DNA from: JAWLDA01 sp041686855
GTDB taxonomy: Bacteria > Bacillota > Limnochordia > DTU080 > RSA5
Length of the DNA stretch: 64,000 nucleotides
Direction of reading: 5' to 3'
Assembly: GCA_041686855.1 (NCBI GenBank)
Contig: JAWLDA010000017.1
Location: 1 to 64,000 of the forward strand
Below, one piece after another: positions 8,319-17,385 of this stretch. Position 1 is the first letter of the stretch; each line of letters begins with the position of its first letter. The translations under genes and the position numbers were made by a program. Below the pieces are notes generated by a model. That model ran no database searches and had not been told where the DNA came from. It was given only the letters and a program-made list of their open reading frames with translations.

Positions 8319-9608
8319 TTACTGTTTGAGCGCGTCGTTTGCGAGTCGTTCCGCCTCAGCCAAAGCCGACTCGGGAGACATCTCCCCGCGCGCGACCTGG
8401 GCGAACAACGGTTGAATTCGACGATTGATCTCTCCCCACTTCTCCTGAGGAAATGGACGGGCGTTATTAAAGGTCTCATGCGTCGTCATCAAGTACGGGT
8501 AGTCATCGAGCGCGTCCCGGAACGCGGCGCTGGTGAGAAAATCAAGCCGGGCCGAGTTGACGTACGAGCTGCCCCAGTGAACAAAGCGTTGGACAGACAT
8601 CTCGGCGTCCAACCACATTTTAATGAAATTCCAGGCGAGGTCAGGATTAGCCGCGCCGGTAGGAATCACCCACTGGTTGCCGTATCCGGATGAGGCGGAA
8701 TGGGCGCCCTGAGGGCCTGCGGGGAACGGAGCCATCTCCAACCACGTGGCATAGTCTTCGGGACCTTGTGCGTGAAAGAGCGGGACGCCGGAGGTGTTCC
8801 CGACCACCATGGACGCCGTCAGGTCAGAGATGCCGTACCAACTGGCCCCCTGTGGTGCGACGTTCAATTCACTCGTGAATCGGCGCATCATTTCAAGCAC
8901 TTCGGCGCCTTTCGAGTTGTTGAATGCGACACCTGTCCCATCGGCGTTGTAGAAGTCACCACCGTTAGCAAAGAGGTACGAGGCGAAATAGCCGAGGCTT
9001 GTGGGGAGGATCAAGCCGCTCCTCGTGATGTCTCCGCTCGGACTTTGCTGCGTCAATCGCTGCGCGTAGTCGGACAGGTCGTCCCATGATTGAAAGACCT
9101 CAGGTCGATGGTCGAGTCCCGCCTCGATCAGATGCTGCCGGTTGTACATCAGGTTGTAGGCAGCAAAACTGTAGGGATATCCGAATATGATGCCGTCCTT
9201 CTCCCCAAGGACGACCGAGGTTGGGAAGAACTCCTCCCTCGCCATATGAGGCGTCGACTCCACGTACGTGTTGAGCGGCATGAGGAGACCGGCTTCGTGA
9301 AAGTCGTACAGGGTGCTGGTATTCAACAAGCCCACGTCAGGCGGTGTTCCGGCGACGGTTGCGGTCAACAACTTTTGACTATCTGCGTTTTCAAAGCGGA
9401 GGGTGGCTCCAGGATTCTCCCTTTCAAACTGTTCAGTGACGATATCATACCACGATAAGAAAGGTTCGGATGTGTAGACAGAGGTCGAGAAGACCCAGAC
9501 CACGACCTCTGTCTTCTCCTGTGCCTGAGCTGGGCTCCCTCCGGCCCCCAACGCACTGAGGCAAAGGATCGCAATCATCGCCAGAGTTGCTGTAACGCGT
9601 GTTGTCAT
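8319..9608 (-). CDS. Sugar ABC transporter solute-binding protein
   Basis: A periplasmic binding protein of the family-1 extracellular solute-binding type (MalE-like, about 430 residues). A signal peptide is visible (TATLAMIAILCLSALG then cleavage after AQAQ). Family features include the Trp-rich N-lobe start EVVVWVFSTS, GTPPDVGLLNT and the late WNFIKMWLD segment. The start is ATG at 9608, preceded by GGGAGGGAG; the frame is open to 9662, but the longer version would bury the signal peptide. It heads the minus-strand block leading to the ceramidase-like, acyltransferase-like, oxidoreductase and NagA genes. No permease or ATPase gene accompanies it. A C-terminal relative survives as a fragment at 27788. 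Confidence 0.9.
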   Translation of the reverse strand: MTTRVTATLAMIAILCLSALGAGGSPAQAQEKTEVVVWVFSTSVYTSEPFLSWYDIVTEQFERENPGATLRFENADSQKLLTATVAGTPPDVGLLNTSTLYDFHEAGLLMPLNTYVESTPHMAREEFFPTSVVLGEKDGIIFGYPYSFAAYNLMYNRQHLIEAGLDHRPEVFQSWDDLSDYAQRLTQQSPSGDITRSGLILPTSLGYFASYLFANGGDFYNADGTGVAFNNSKGAEVLEMMRRFTSELNVAPQGASWYGISDLTASMVVGNTSGVPLFHAQGPEDYATWLEMAPFPAGPQGAHSASSGYGNQWVIPTGAANPDLAWNFIKMWLDAEMSVQRFVHWGSSYVNSARLDFLTSAAFRDALDDYPYLMTTHETFNNARPFPQEKWGEINRRIQPLFAQVARGEMSPESALAEAERLANDALKQ

Positions 9609-9775
9609 TCGTGCTCCCTCCCGTTTTAGATATAACTTCAAACTTACCCTCTTGCCTGACACATCCTTTCATTCCGACTCTTTTGCCGCTTCGACCGCAA
9701 CGTACATCGCGGCAGACATGCCGATCATGATCGAATGACACCATGTCTTGATTGAGACTGCCATGGCGCCCATTA

Positions 9776-9790
9776 TTGGAAACGTTTATA
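9776..9790. promoter_or_regulatory. LacI-type operator candidate
   Basis: TTGGAAACGTTTATA contains the palindrome AAACGTTT with central CG typical of LacI-family operators and differs at one position from the cre consensus. It lies in the 251-base region between two divergent solute-binding protein genes. The LacI-type gene at 428 is a possible partner, by inference only. Confidence 0.4.
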
Positions 9791-9859
9791 TTCGAGGTTA
9801 AGATCGCCCTTTTATACCTATTCACAACAACCTTTTAGGGGCGAGACGGGAGGCTGAAT

Positions 9860-11137
9860 ATGATCAAGAGAGCGCTTACAATCACCTTGGGTTTACTCGT
9901 CGGCATCATGTTGGGAATCACCGGTACGCTGGCGAAGACGTCCGTTGTCCACTTGAGCGCCTCGCACGGCACTCCTTTCCACGACTACTTGAGAGAGCGG
10001 GCCGAGGCCTTTGAGGCGCTCCACCCCGAGATCGACATCGAGATCGAGGTGGCCACCGGCAATTACACGGAGGGTGTACAGGTCCGATTGGCGACCGACG
10101 TCCAAGTGAACGTGTTGGATTCGACCCATAGCTTTATGGTGTTTGCGATTCAGGATCGGCTGGTCGACCTGCGCCCTTACCTCGAGCGCGAGGGTGTCGA
10201 CGTCGAGGGCTCCATTCCACCTTTCGCGCTCGACGTCTTGGGAAACAACAATGCGATCCTAGGGCTTCCGAGCCAGATCTACCAGATCAGCGCGATCTAC
10301 AACCAAACCGTGCTCGAAGAGACGGGATTGCCCGCGCTGCGCACCCTCGGCGATGATTGGACGTGGACGTGGCTCCAATCCGAAGCGCGCAAGCTCACCC
10401 GGGACACCAGCGGTGACGGAGCGACAGATCAACACGCCGTCTCCTTCTCCAACAGCTTTATCAACATGGATCCGTTTGTTCACCAAGCGGGGGGAATGTT
10501 TTACGACCGCTACCTCGGCCCAACCGAGAGCCGCTTTAACACTCAAGCGGTAAACGATGGCCTGGCGTTCGTCGTCGACCTGTACCAAAGCGGCTTTGCT
10601 ACCAATTTCAACGTGAACACCTTCTTTAGCGATCGTTCCGGGGTCATCACACTTTATGGCGTGCCGCCGTACCTCACCTACATGCGCGACTCGATCGACA
10701 ACTTCGAGGTTGTGCCCCAGCCGCGCGGGCCTGTCCGGGGCGGCGGCCACACGTTCTTCGGGCCCTACCACGTCCTACGGAGCGGTAACAGCGCCGAGGA
10801 CGAGGCGGCGTATCTGTGGGTCAACTTCCTCGCACTCGACGCCGAGTCCCAGGTGGGCATGATAGAGGCGACCGGTCGTCTCCCCGCCTACATGCCGGTC
10901 CTGCGCAATCTCCATTCATACCTCGATGCGTATCCCGAGGATGAGCAAGCCTTTATGGTTGACTTCGCCATGGCAGCGACGGACCCCGACAACTTCCCGC
11001 ATTACTTAACTCCGGCCGAGGGAGCTATCGCAAGTGAGTTCAACCCCGGCTTCGCCCGAGTGATCGCAGGGGAGGAATCGCTCAACAACTTCCTAACATT
11101 CATGCATGAGCGAGTGCAAACGGAGCTTGATCGGTAA
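9860..11137 (+). CDS. Extracellular solute-binding protein
   Basis: A 425-residue periplasmic binding protein for an ABC importer. The N-terminus is a signal peptide (LTITLGLLVGIMLGITG, probable cleavage after TLAK). The body shows the MalE-like pattern: SHGTPFHDYLRERA, VQVNVLDSTHS, a TWTWLQSEARKLTRD segment and AYLWVNFLALD near the C-terminus. The ATG at 9860 has GGGAGG about 7 bases upstream. The gene diverges from another solute-binding protein gene and is followed at once by an AraC-family gene, with which it probably forms a transcript. There are no permease genes nearby. The ligand is unknown. Confidence 0.9.
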   Translation: MIKRALTITLGLLVGIMLGITGTLAKTSVVHLSASHGTPFHDYLRERAEAFEALHPEIDIEIEVATGNYTEGVQVRLATDVQVNVLDSTHSFMVFAIQDRLVDLRPYLEREGVDVEGSIPPFALDVLGNNNAILGLPSQIYQISAIYNQTVLEETGLPALRTLGDDWTWTWLQSEARKLTRDTSGDGATDQHAVSFSNSFINMDPFVHQAGGMFYDRYLGPTESRFNTQAVNDGLAFVVDLYQSGFATNFNVNTFFSDRSGVITLYGVPPYLTYMRDSIDNFEVVPQPRGPVRGGGHTFFGPYHVLRSGNSAEDEAAYLWVNFLALDAESQVGMIEATGRLPAYMPVLRNLHSYLDAYPEDEQAFMVDFAMAATDPDNFPHYLTPAEGAIASEFNPGFARVIAGEESLNNFLTFMHERVQTELDR

Positions 11138-11173
11138 TCGCAAAACCGAACAGCTAGCATTGAGGTGTGACCC

Positions 11174-12040
11174 ATTTTCGAACGATGGGAACTCTCCGGA
11201 TGGGGTGAGGCGACCTGTGCAGCCGACTGGCGTCTCACCCTCGAACAGGTCGTCGACATCCGACTTGGATTTATTCTCGAGGGTCGGGCGATCTGGCAAA
11301 TGAACGAGATTCAATATACGGTCGGGCCCGGTGACATCGTCATCGTGTTACCGGGTTCGTACCGTTCCGCCCGCTCCTGCGGGCCGTTCCGCCATGCCGC
11401 CGCCCGCCTCCATTGGGTGCGCTCCGATGGCGAGCGCCATCTCGTCTCTGCGGTAGAGCTACCCGAATGGCTCGTCCTGCCCGGTCGCATTCACGTCGGA
11501 CTCCCAGCCATCGAGGAGCTCCTCGACCTCTTACGCCAAGCCAACGTCGAGTCCGAGCTACGTCGCCCCGGTTCACACGAGATGGTTGACGCCCTCTTGC
11601 GTCAGCTTCTCGTGCACCTCTACCGTCACGCTGGTAAGCAACAGACCGCTGGGGCCCCAGATCAGCACGGCGGCACGTATGGCCCCGTTGGGGTGGACGA
11701 GGTCGACACCCAGATCGGCATGCTTAATCGGGCCCTTGAATACGTCCACCATCACCTGCACCGGTCCATCTACATCGCCGAGGTGGCGCAAGCCTGTGGC
11801 TACTCCGAGCCCCACCTTCGCCGCCTCTTTCGCCAGCACGTCTCGATGACACCGACGGAGTACATCACCAGGGCACGCATTGAACGTGCCCAACGCCTGC
11901 TACACACGAATCAGTTCACGATCTCCCAAGTGGCAGCCGCCGTCGGTTTCACCGATCCGTTTCACTTCAGTCGTAAGTTTAAGTCGGTCGTTTGCGTGCC
12001 GCCGCGGGCCTATCGGACTAAAGAAGCCCGTGCGAGATGA
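11174..12040 (+). CDS. AraC-family transcriptional regulator (probable ATT start)
   Basis: A sugar-responsive type activator of about 288 residues. The C-terminal 100 residues carry the two AraC helix-turn-helix motifs (IYIAEVAQACGYSEPHLRRL and FTISQVAAAVGFTDPFHFSR). An ATG at 11300 would cut the N-terminal cupin in half. In the same frame, codons upstream encode WELSGWGEA, DWRLTLEQVVD and LGFILEGRAIWQM, which are plainly part of the sensor domain. The frame opens after the TGA at 11168-11170. The only start-like codon there is ATT at 11174, and GAGGTG at 11162-11167 lies six bases before it. The gene follows the solute-binding protein gene by 36 bases, so it probably responds to the same ligand. 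Confidence 0.8.
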   Translation: MFERWELSGWGEATCAADWRLTLEQVVDIRLGFILEGRAIWQMNEIQYTVGPGDIVIVLPGSYRSARSCGPFRHAAARLHWVRSDGERHLVSAVELPEWLVLPGRIHVGLPAIEELLDLLRQANVESELRRPGSHEMVDALLRQLLVHLYRHAGKQQTAGAPDQHGGTYGPVGVDEVDTQIGMLNRALEYVHHHLHRSIYIAEVAQACGYSEPHLRRLFRQHVSMTPTEYITRARIERAQRLLHTNQFTISQVAAAVGFTDPFHFSRKFKSVVCVPPRAYRTKEARAR

Positions 12041-12148
12041 TCGAATCACCACAGATTCTGTCCTTTCTAGCTATGGGAACCTGTAGCTCGAGCGTGGCAT
12101 AATGGGCAACACACTACAGCGCGCTTTACAACATCCGAGGTGTCGAGA

Positions 12149-12658
12149 TTGCGACGTTACATCGTGGGTGCGACGAAAGAGATACCGCCGGGGAAGTCCA
12201 AGATCGTTAATGTGGGGAACCGATCGATCGGCGTCTACAACATCAAAGGCGAGTACTTTGCGATAAAGAATGTTTGCCCACACCAACAGGCCCCCCTGTG
12301 CCTTGGGGAAGTGACGGGCATGATGCTCCCCTGCCGCCCCGGAGAGTTCATCTACGGGCGCGACGGAGAGATTGTCCGCTGTCCTTGGCACGGTTGGGAG
12401 TTTGATATCAAGACGGGGCGCTCTGTCTTTAACCCGCACCGCGTCCGGGTTCGGTCGTACGAGGTGACCGTTGAGAGCGGTGGAGGAGTCGGGAGCGCCG
12501 GACGCAGCGAGAGCAACGGAAGCAATAGCCGTGATGAAAGCAGTGGTGGGAGCCAGGTAGGCGACGCTCAACCCGACTCAATGCTTGAGCCGGAGGATCC
12601 AAGCGTTGAAACCTACGAGGTGACCGTCGAAGAAGAGATGGTCGTCCTTCATTTGTAA
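12149..12658 (+). CDS. Rieske [2Fe-2S] ferredoxin-like protein
   Basis: A protein of about 169 residues with a single Rieske domain. The two cluster-binding boxes are complete: CPHQQAPLC (Cys and His) near residue 45 and CPWHGWEF (Cys and His) near residue 79. After the domain comes a low-complexity Gly/Ser-rich stretch of about 40 residues and a short beta-like tail (YEVTVEEEMVV) that repeats the domain end (YEVTVE). It is probably an electron-transfer ferredoxin or the small part of an oxygenase. TTG at 12149 has GAGGTG ideally placed; GTG at 12140 is the alternative but lacks a ribosome site. The amidohydrolase gene starts 59 bases downstream. Confidence 0.88.
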   Translation: MRRYIVGATKEIPPGKSKIVNVGNRSIGVYNIKGEYFAIKNVCPHQQAPLCLGEVTGMMLPCRPGEFIYGRDGEIVRCPWHGWEFDIKTGRSVFNPHRVRVRSYEVTVESGGGVGSAGRSESNGSNSRDESSGGSQVGDAQPDSMLEPEDPSVETYEVTVEEEMVVLHL

Positions 12659-12717
12659 GCGAATCGCATCCCAACTGATTCGTCTTCCAAAAGGATTCGT
12701 ATCCCGAGAGGAGCGAC

Positions 12718-13824
12718 GTGACGTTGAGCCCAAAACCGTTCATTGTCGATGCTGATGTTCACCATGTTCCCCGTTCGGCGGGTGAGCTGGATATGTACCT
12801 GCCCGAGGCGTGGCGCAAGAGCCCCAAAGGCGGACCCGGGCACGGGTATGTCAATCCCGTCGGAGTGATGCGCCGCGACGCAATTCCCCCTAACGGGGGC
12901 TCGCCCGGCTCGGACCCCGAGACCCTCGTGCGCCAACTCCTGGACGAATTTGACATAAGTTACGGAATCCTGAACTCCCCAGGGTTCATCGGAGTCTCCG
13001 CCATGCCGAATCCGCACCTGGCAGCGGCTCTCGCCTCCGCGCACAATGACTGGATGATCGACAAATGGCTCTCCTACGACCGGCGACTCTTGGGCGCGAT
13101 CGTGGTCGGCAACCAAAATGCCTCGCTCGCCGCGAAGGAGATCGAGCGGCTGGCGAATCACCCCAAACTCGTCCAAGTGATCATGAGCGGCGCCTCTCAA
13201 GAAGCGTACGGGCGAGCGCGCTACTGGGAGATCTTTGAGGCGGCCGAGCACCACGGCCTCCCCGTTGCGGTTCACCCCGGGTCCGAAGGCGCCGGCATCA
13301 CTGCGGCTCCCAGCGCGGTCGGCTATCCGGGCAGCTACCTCGAGTGGCACACGATGCTTCCCCAAACGTTTATGACGCATCTGGTCAGCATGGTCTGCGA
13401 GGGCGTCTTTGAACGCTTTCCCAAACTCCGCTTCGTCTTTGTCGAAGGCGGCTTTGGGTGGCTCCCCCACCTGATGTGGCGGCTCGACAAAAACTATAAG
13501 GCCCTGCGCTCACAAGCGCCTTGGCTCAAACGGATGCCGAGCGAGTACATCCTGGATCACTGCCTGCTTACGTCTCAACCCATCGAGGAGCCCGAGGATC
13601 CCAAGCACCTGATGGCGATGCTCGATATGATCGATGCAAAGCGGACGCTCATGTTTTCAAGCGACTACCCGCATTGGGACTTCGATTCGCCCATGCATGC
13701 GTTCCCCAAGCTCCCCGAGGAGTTGCACCGGAGAATCTTTGGCGAGACCGCTCGTGAGCTCTACAACCTTTCGGACCTGGAGGAAGCGGAAGGCGGAGCG
13801 GACCAAGAGGCGGCGCAGTCATGA
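12718..13824 (+). CDS. Amidohydrolase-family (TIM-barrel) metal hydrolase
   Basis: A 368-residue cytoplasmic protein of the amidohydrolase-2 (ACMSD-like) family. It begins with the metal motif region FIVDADVHH (residues 7-15). Further family marks are the His-containing PVAVHPGSEG near 183, the FVEGGFGWLPHLMWRLD segment near 240 and the late SSDYPHWDFDSP near 318, which holds the conserved Asp. Members decarboxylate or hydrolyse ring-derived or amide substrates. The GTG start at 12718 is preceded by GAGAGGAG. Position directly behind the Rieske gene suggests a shared oxidative degradation route, perhaps of an aromatic or cyclic compound (inference). Confidence 0.85.
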   Translation: MTLSPKPFIVDADVHHVPRSAGELDMYLPEAWRKSPKGGPGHGYVNPVGVMRRDAIPPNGGSPGSDPETLVRQLLDEFDISYGILNSPGFIGVSAMPNPHLAAALASAHNDWMIDKWLSYDRRLLGAIVVGNQNASLAAKEIERLANHPKLVQVIMSGASQEAYGRARYWEIFEAAEHHGLPVAVHPGSEGAGITAAPSAVGYPGSYLEWHTMLPQTFMTHLVSMVCEGVFERFPKLRFVFVEGGFGWLPHLMWRLDKNYKALRSQAPWLKRMPSEYILDHCLLTSQPIEEPEDPKHLMAMLDMIDAKRTLMFSSDYPHWDFDSPMHAFPKLPEELHRRIFGETARELYNLSDLEEAEGGADQEAAQS

Positions 13825-13878
13825 AAGCGTGCGCCGCAGCTCAGGCACACCCGACAGCCGCAAAGGAGACACATTTAA

Positions 13879-14646
13879 ATGAGTAAACAGACACCCCCGT
13901 CCCTCCGATCGCATCCTGCGCTCCTCGCTCTTTGGGACTTTCAGGAGGTGAGCGGGGAGCCGCGGCTCTCACAAGGACGGGCTCGATACGCGCTTCGTGA
14001 ACGTTCAGGGCCCATCGCCCGGATAGAGGGCGGCGTGCTGGGGCCGTACGCAGCCCGCCTTGACGAAGGCGATTGGTTCTCCATCACACGCCAGGAAGCA
14101 CCTCTCCTCAACATCCACGGTCCCCAGGCGCAGATCTCCGTCGCAGCGTGGATCCAGCGCGGCCGCACGGCTACCGACCACTGCGAGGCTATCGTCGGCA
14201 TGTGGGACGAGACGCGACGTAAGCGCCAGTACTGCCTCTTTCTCAATTTGAGAATATGGGAGAGTCGGCACCAGGTGTGCGGTCACGTCTCCTCCGTCGG
14301 CGGGCCGACCCCGGGTTACAAGTACTGCATGGACGCAAGCATCGGAGCGACGCCGGTGCCGTGGGATCGCTGGCAGTTCGTCGCCTTCACCTACGACGGA
14401 GAGTACGCCCGTTCGTTCCTCAACGGCAAGCTCGACGCACGGGGTGACCGCAACCCCTACCGATACCCAGGCGGTATCTTTGACGGGGGCGCCGACGGCT
14501 CCGACTTTACCGTTGGCGGCGTCTCACGCTCCGATGAAATGGGGAATTGGTTCGCCGGCGTCCTCGGGGGGCTGGCCATCTTTGACCGGGCGCTGAGCCC
14601 GGCGGAGATCGAAGCGCTACATCGGGAGGTTCCTCTACCCGAGTAG
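13879..14646 (+). CDS. LamG/concanavalin-like jelly-roll protein
   Basis: A 255-residue protein that is essentially one LamG-like (concanavalin A-like) sandwich. Typical strands are visible: LLALWDFQEVSG at the start, ISVAAWIQRG near 93, WQFVAFTYDGEYARSFLNGK near 169 and GVLGGLAIFDRALSPAEIEALH at the end. There is no signal peptide, so it would act in the cytoplasm or bind a partner there. The ATG at 13879 follows AAAGGAG. It is convergent with the next gene, which carries a split LamG domain, with 25 bases between stop codons. The role is unknown. Confidence 0.75.
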   Translation: MSKQTPPSLRSHPALLALWDFQEVSGEPRLSQGRARYALRERSGPIARIEGGVLGPYAARLDEGDWFSITRQEAPLLNIHGPQAQISVAAWIQRGRTATDHCEAIVGMWDETRRKRQYCLFLNLRIWESRHQVCGHVSSVGGPTPGYKYCMDASIGATPVPWDRWQFVAFTYDGEYARSFLNGKLDARGDRNPYRYPGGIFDGGADGSDFTVGGVSRSDEMGNWFAGVLGGLAIFDRALSPAEIEALHREVPLPE

Positions 14647-14671
14647 ACGGGTCAAGGAGAGCCAAGACCTG

Positions 14672-16339
14672 TTACCCGGTCTCTCCCCGGCCCGTGGTCG
14701 CCAGGCGTTGCACCTCGTCCTCCGGCAGCGCCCCTCGAAAGATCCGCACGTCCCGCATCATTCCATTAAAGTGATCTTGCGGACCGTACCCGATCGTCAG
14801 CGGGCGCTCATTCCCAATATCCATGGAACCGATCTCCCCGGCGTCAAGCGAGGTCACCTTTTGTCCGTCGACGAAGAGCGCCAACGAGCTCTCCGAACGG
14901 CTCGCCGCAATATGCCGCCATCCGGGCCGAAGCGAGTCGTCGTGCGTCACACACTTCCCCGCCTCCATCGAGATCACCCGACCGGACGGCAACGTGCCGC
15001 AGTATAACCTGCCTGCGTACGTCGCCATCGACCACGCCCGGCGATACCGCACATTCGGCGTCAGATCGAGCTGCTGCAGCCGCGTCCACTCGGCGTCGCC
15101 GTCGTAGCGGTAAATCTCCGCCAAGGGGAGCGTGCCGGCGTACAGTTTACCGTTGTACACCATCATCGCCATCACTTCTTTCTCCTCGCCCATCAGGCCA
15201 CGATCAAGCCAATGGCGCCGGCCGTCGTACTCGTACACCCGCGCCTGGGGCCATGCGCCGATGTGCAGGCCGCCGTAGTGAGGCGCAAAGGAGTAGATCT
15301 GGGTCATCCCTTCTTGAAAACCGCACGCCTCCCACGACCGGTCGCCGTCGTAGCGAAAGACGCCACCGCCCTCATTGCCAGCCGCGTAGAGGTGACCGTT
15401 GTGGACGGTGAGCGACATGAGACGGCGGCCCGGCGAGCCGCAATCGCGCCACGACGTTCCGCCTTCGTAGCGGAAAACGCCCTGACTGTAGATGGGAATG
15501 GCGTATAGCTCGCCTCGATACACAGTGAGACAGAGGACCGAGTCTGCGCCCGGCAGTTGTCCACAGTCAATCCACTCCTGCCCGCCTGCGTAGCGGTAGA
15601 CGCGGCCCCCGGGATGGGTGTTGGGCGACTCGGGTAGCGAGGAGCCGCCGGCGTTATAGCGCATCACACCCGCGTAAAGCGCCCCGTCGTGTACCGCCAG
15701 CGCGGCCACGGCGTTGCACGGATCGGGGCTCCCACAGTCTTCCCACAGGTCCGCCGACGTGCCGACCGGAGCGCCGCTCGACCCATTTTTGGCCGCCGTT
15801 CCCGAGGCATCTCCCGCCATGTCCGCGCCGCGGTAGCGGTAGACGTGGCCCGATTCACCCAAGTTGGTCTCAAAGGTGCCTGCGTACAAGCTGCCCTCAA
15901 AGGTGGCGAGCGCCATGACGTAGACAGCATTGCCTGGGCGGCCACAATCCCGCCACACCGGCTTACTTCCGGCATCGATCCCAAAGTAAAGGTTGCGGTA
16001 GTTGGGCTGATGCGAGGTGACGCCGTGCGCGTTGATGATGCCGAGGTTGAACCCTCGCCGCGTCGTCGGATCGTACCAGCTGAGCAGGTCGCCCAGTACG
16101 TCGTCGAGCACAGCCTCCGTGTGGACCCACATCGCCACGGTGAACGGATCCTTCCCGCCCAACGGAGGCTGCCGCACGCTCACCTTGGAGCGCCGGCCGT
16201 CGAAGCGGGCCGCCTGCTCACCGCCGTCACTTGAGGCGTAGGTGAGGTATGAGGCTGTCACCAAACCATTCGGCATTCCATCCAGGTCGCCCGCCGAACC
16301 ATCCAACCGCCAATGTGCCAATTCCGTCACCTTGTCCAC
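14672..16339 (-). CDS. LamG domain with inserted seven-repeat beta-propeller
   Basis: A protein of about 555 residues. Residues 1-115 read as the first half of a LamG sandwich (ELAHWRLDG, DPFTVAMWVHTEA, GFNLGIINAHG). The last 110 residues read as its second half (WRHIAASRSESSLALFVDG, MMRDVRIFRGALPEDEVQRL). Between them lie seven copies of a roughly 40-residue unit built around W-x-D/A-CG, then LxVxxGxLYAG and V-Y/F-RYxG, a pattern of propeller blades. No signal peptide is present. The start is GTG at 16339, eight bases after GGGGAGG, rather than the longer frame to 16360. The function is unknown; it may be a ligand-binding or lectin-like protein tied to the LamG protein next door. Confidence 0.7.
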   Translation of the reverse strand: MDKVTELAHWRLDGSAGDLDGMPNGLVTASYLTYASSDGGEQAARFDGRRSKVSVRQPPLGGKDPFTVAMWVHTEAVLDDVLGDLLSWYDPTTRRGFNLGIINAHGVTSHQPNYRNLYFGIDAGSKPVWRDCGRPGNAVYVMALATFEGSLYAGTFETNLGESGHVYRYRGADMAGDASGTAAKNGSSGAPVGTSADLWEDCGSPDPCNAVAALAVHDGALYAGVMRYNAGGSSLPESPNTHPGGRVYRYAGGQEWIDCGQLPGADSVLCLTVYRGELYAIPIYSQGVFRYEGGTSWRDCGSPGRRLMSLTVHNGHLYAAGNEGGGVFRYDGDRSWEACGFQEGMTQIYSFAPHYGGLHIGAWPQARVYEYDGRRHWLDRGLMGEEKEVMAMMVYNGKLYAGTLPLAEIYRYDGDAEWTRLQQLDLTPNVRYRRAWSMATYAGRLYCGTLPSGRVISMEAGKCVTHDDSLRPGWRHIAASRSESSLALFVDGQKVTSLDAGEIGSMDIGNERPLTIGYGPQDHFNGMMRDVRIFRGALPEDEVQRLATTGRGETG

Positions 16340-16572
16340 CCCGCGTGCCTCCCCATGCAACGAAGACTAAAACCTCATCACCAGGGGGTTCGGCGGCTGG
16401 GAATAACGTCCTTTCAATCTCAGGGCTCGCTTAACGACGCCCCCGTATACTGGCCGTTACATAAGCATGATTGCAAACGCCATTGCAGGCGTTCAAATCT
16501 ACGCGCAGAAAGAGTGAGTCGTTGCCGAAAATTGGGTACACCGCACTCTTTTCGATCGGAGGTGTTACAAAT

Positions 16573-17364
16573 TTGAACATCCAGCTCGATGGGAAAGTTG
16601 CGTTGATCACCGGCGGATCTCGGGGCATTGGACGAGGATGTGCGCTGGCCATGGCCGATGCCGGCGCAGACGTCGTCGTCAACTACCACTCCCGGAAAGA
16701 TGCAGCGGATGAAGTGGTCGAGCTCATCGAAGCGAAAGGGCGACGCGCCCTAGCTGTCCAGGCCGACGTCGCCGACCGCTCCCAGGTCGAAGGGATGATC
16801 GAGGCCACACTCGAGGAGTTTGGCCAGATCGACATCTTACTCTCCAACGCGGTCAACAGCACCCGGCAAACGTTTTTGGAGACCGATCTTGAAGCGTTGC
16901 AACGGACGATGGATGTCGGCTTTTACGGCATGTTTCACGTCTGTCAGACGGTCGCCCGTCAGATGGTGCGGCAAGGGGACGGCGGCAGCATCATCGTGAT
17001 CGGATCGCCGCACGCAATCTATCCGCTAAAGATGGCGTTCGACTACAACATCGCCAAGGTGGCGGTCCACCACATGGCCATGATTATGGCGAACGAACTC
17101 ACCGAGCATCGCATTCGAGTGAACCTCCTGGTCCCCGGGTGGATCGACACGCCCGGCGAGCGCAAGTGGCTCTCCGACGAGGAGCTGCAGCGCCAAGGGG
17201 CCATGCTCCCTTGGGGACGCCTCGGAACGCCGGCGGATATCGGGAATGTGGCGACCTTCCTCGCGTCCGATGCCGCCGATTACGTCTCCGGCTCGGTTTA
17301 CCATGTCGACGGCGCTCTCTCAGTTTCCATGCCTTCGGGCGGTAGCAGCAAAGCCCGCGAGTAG
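16573..17364 (+). CDS. SDR-family oxidoreductase
   Basis: A classical short-chain dehydrogenase/reductase of about 263 residues. The cofactor motif TGGSRGIGRG is near residue 12, the NAG-equivalent is SNAVNS, and the catalytic segment is IVIGSPHAIYPLKMAFDYNIAK. The usual catalytic Tyr-x3-Lys is present as Y-N-I-A-K, preceded by the catalytic Ser region. The C-terminus ends ASDAADYVSGSVYHVDGA, as expected. TTG at 16573 follows GGAGGTG with 8 bases of spacing. The frame is open further upstream to 16471, but that extension does not resemble the family. It is followed after 21 bases by the second ceramidase-like gene. Confidence 0.9.
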   Translation: MNIQLDGKVALITGGSRGIGRGCALAMADAGADVVVNYHSRKDAADEVVELIEAKGRRALAVQADVADRSQVEGMIEATLEEFGQIDILLSNAVNSTRQTFLETDLEALQRTMDVGFYGMFHVCQTVARQMVRQGDGGSIIVIGSPHAIYPLKMAFDYNIAKVAVHHMAMIMANELTEHRIRVNLLVPGWIDTPGERKWLSDEELQRQGAMLPWGRLGTPADIGNVATFLASDAADYVSGSVYHVDGALSVSMPSGGSSKARE

Positions 17365-17385
17365 TCACAGATTCAGATATCCAAG

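Noticed and set aside
11168..11170. TGA before the AraC gene as a selenocysteine codon
   Set aside because: It is preceded by codons with no homology to AraC proteins and sits next to a good ribosome site, so it is an ordinary stop outside the gene.
12649..13470. 273-residue frame antisense to the amidohydrolase gene
   Set aside because: It mirrors the codon pattern of the real gene and lacks a ribosome site or domain.
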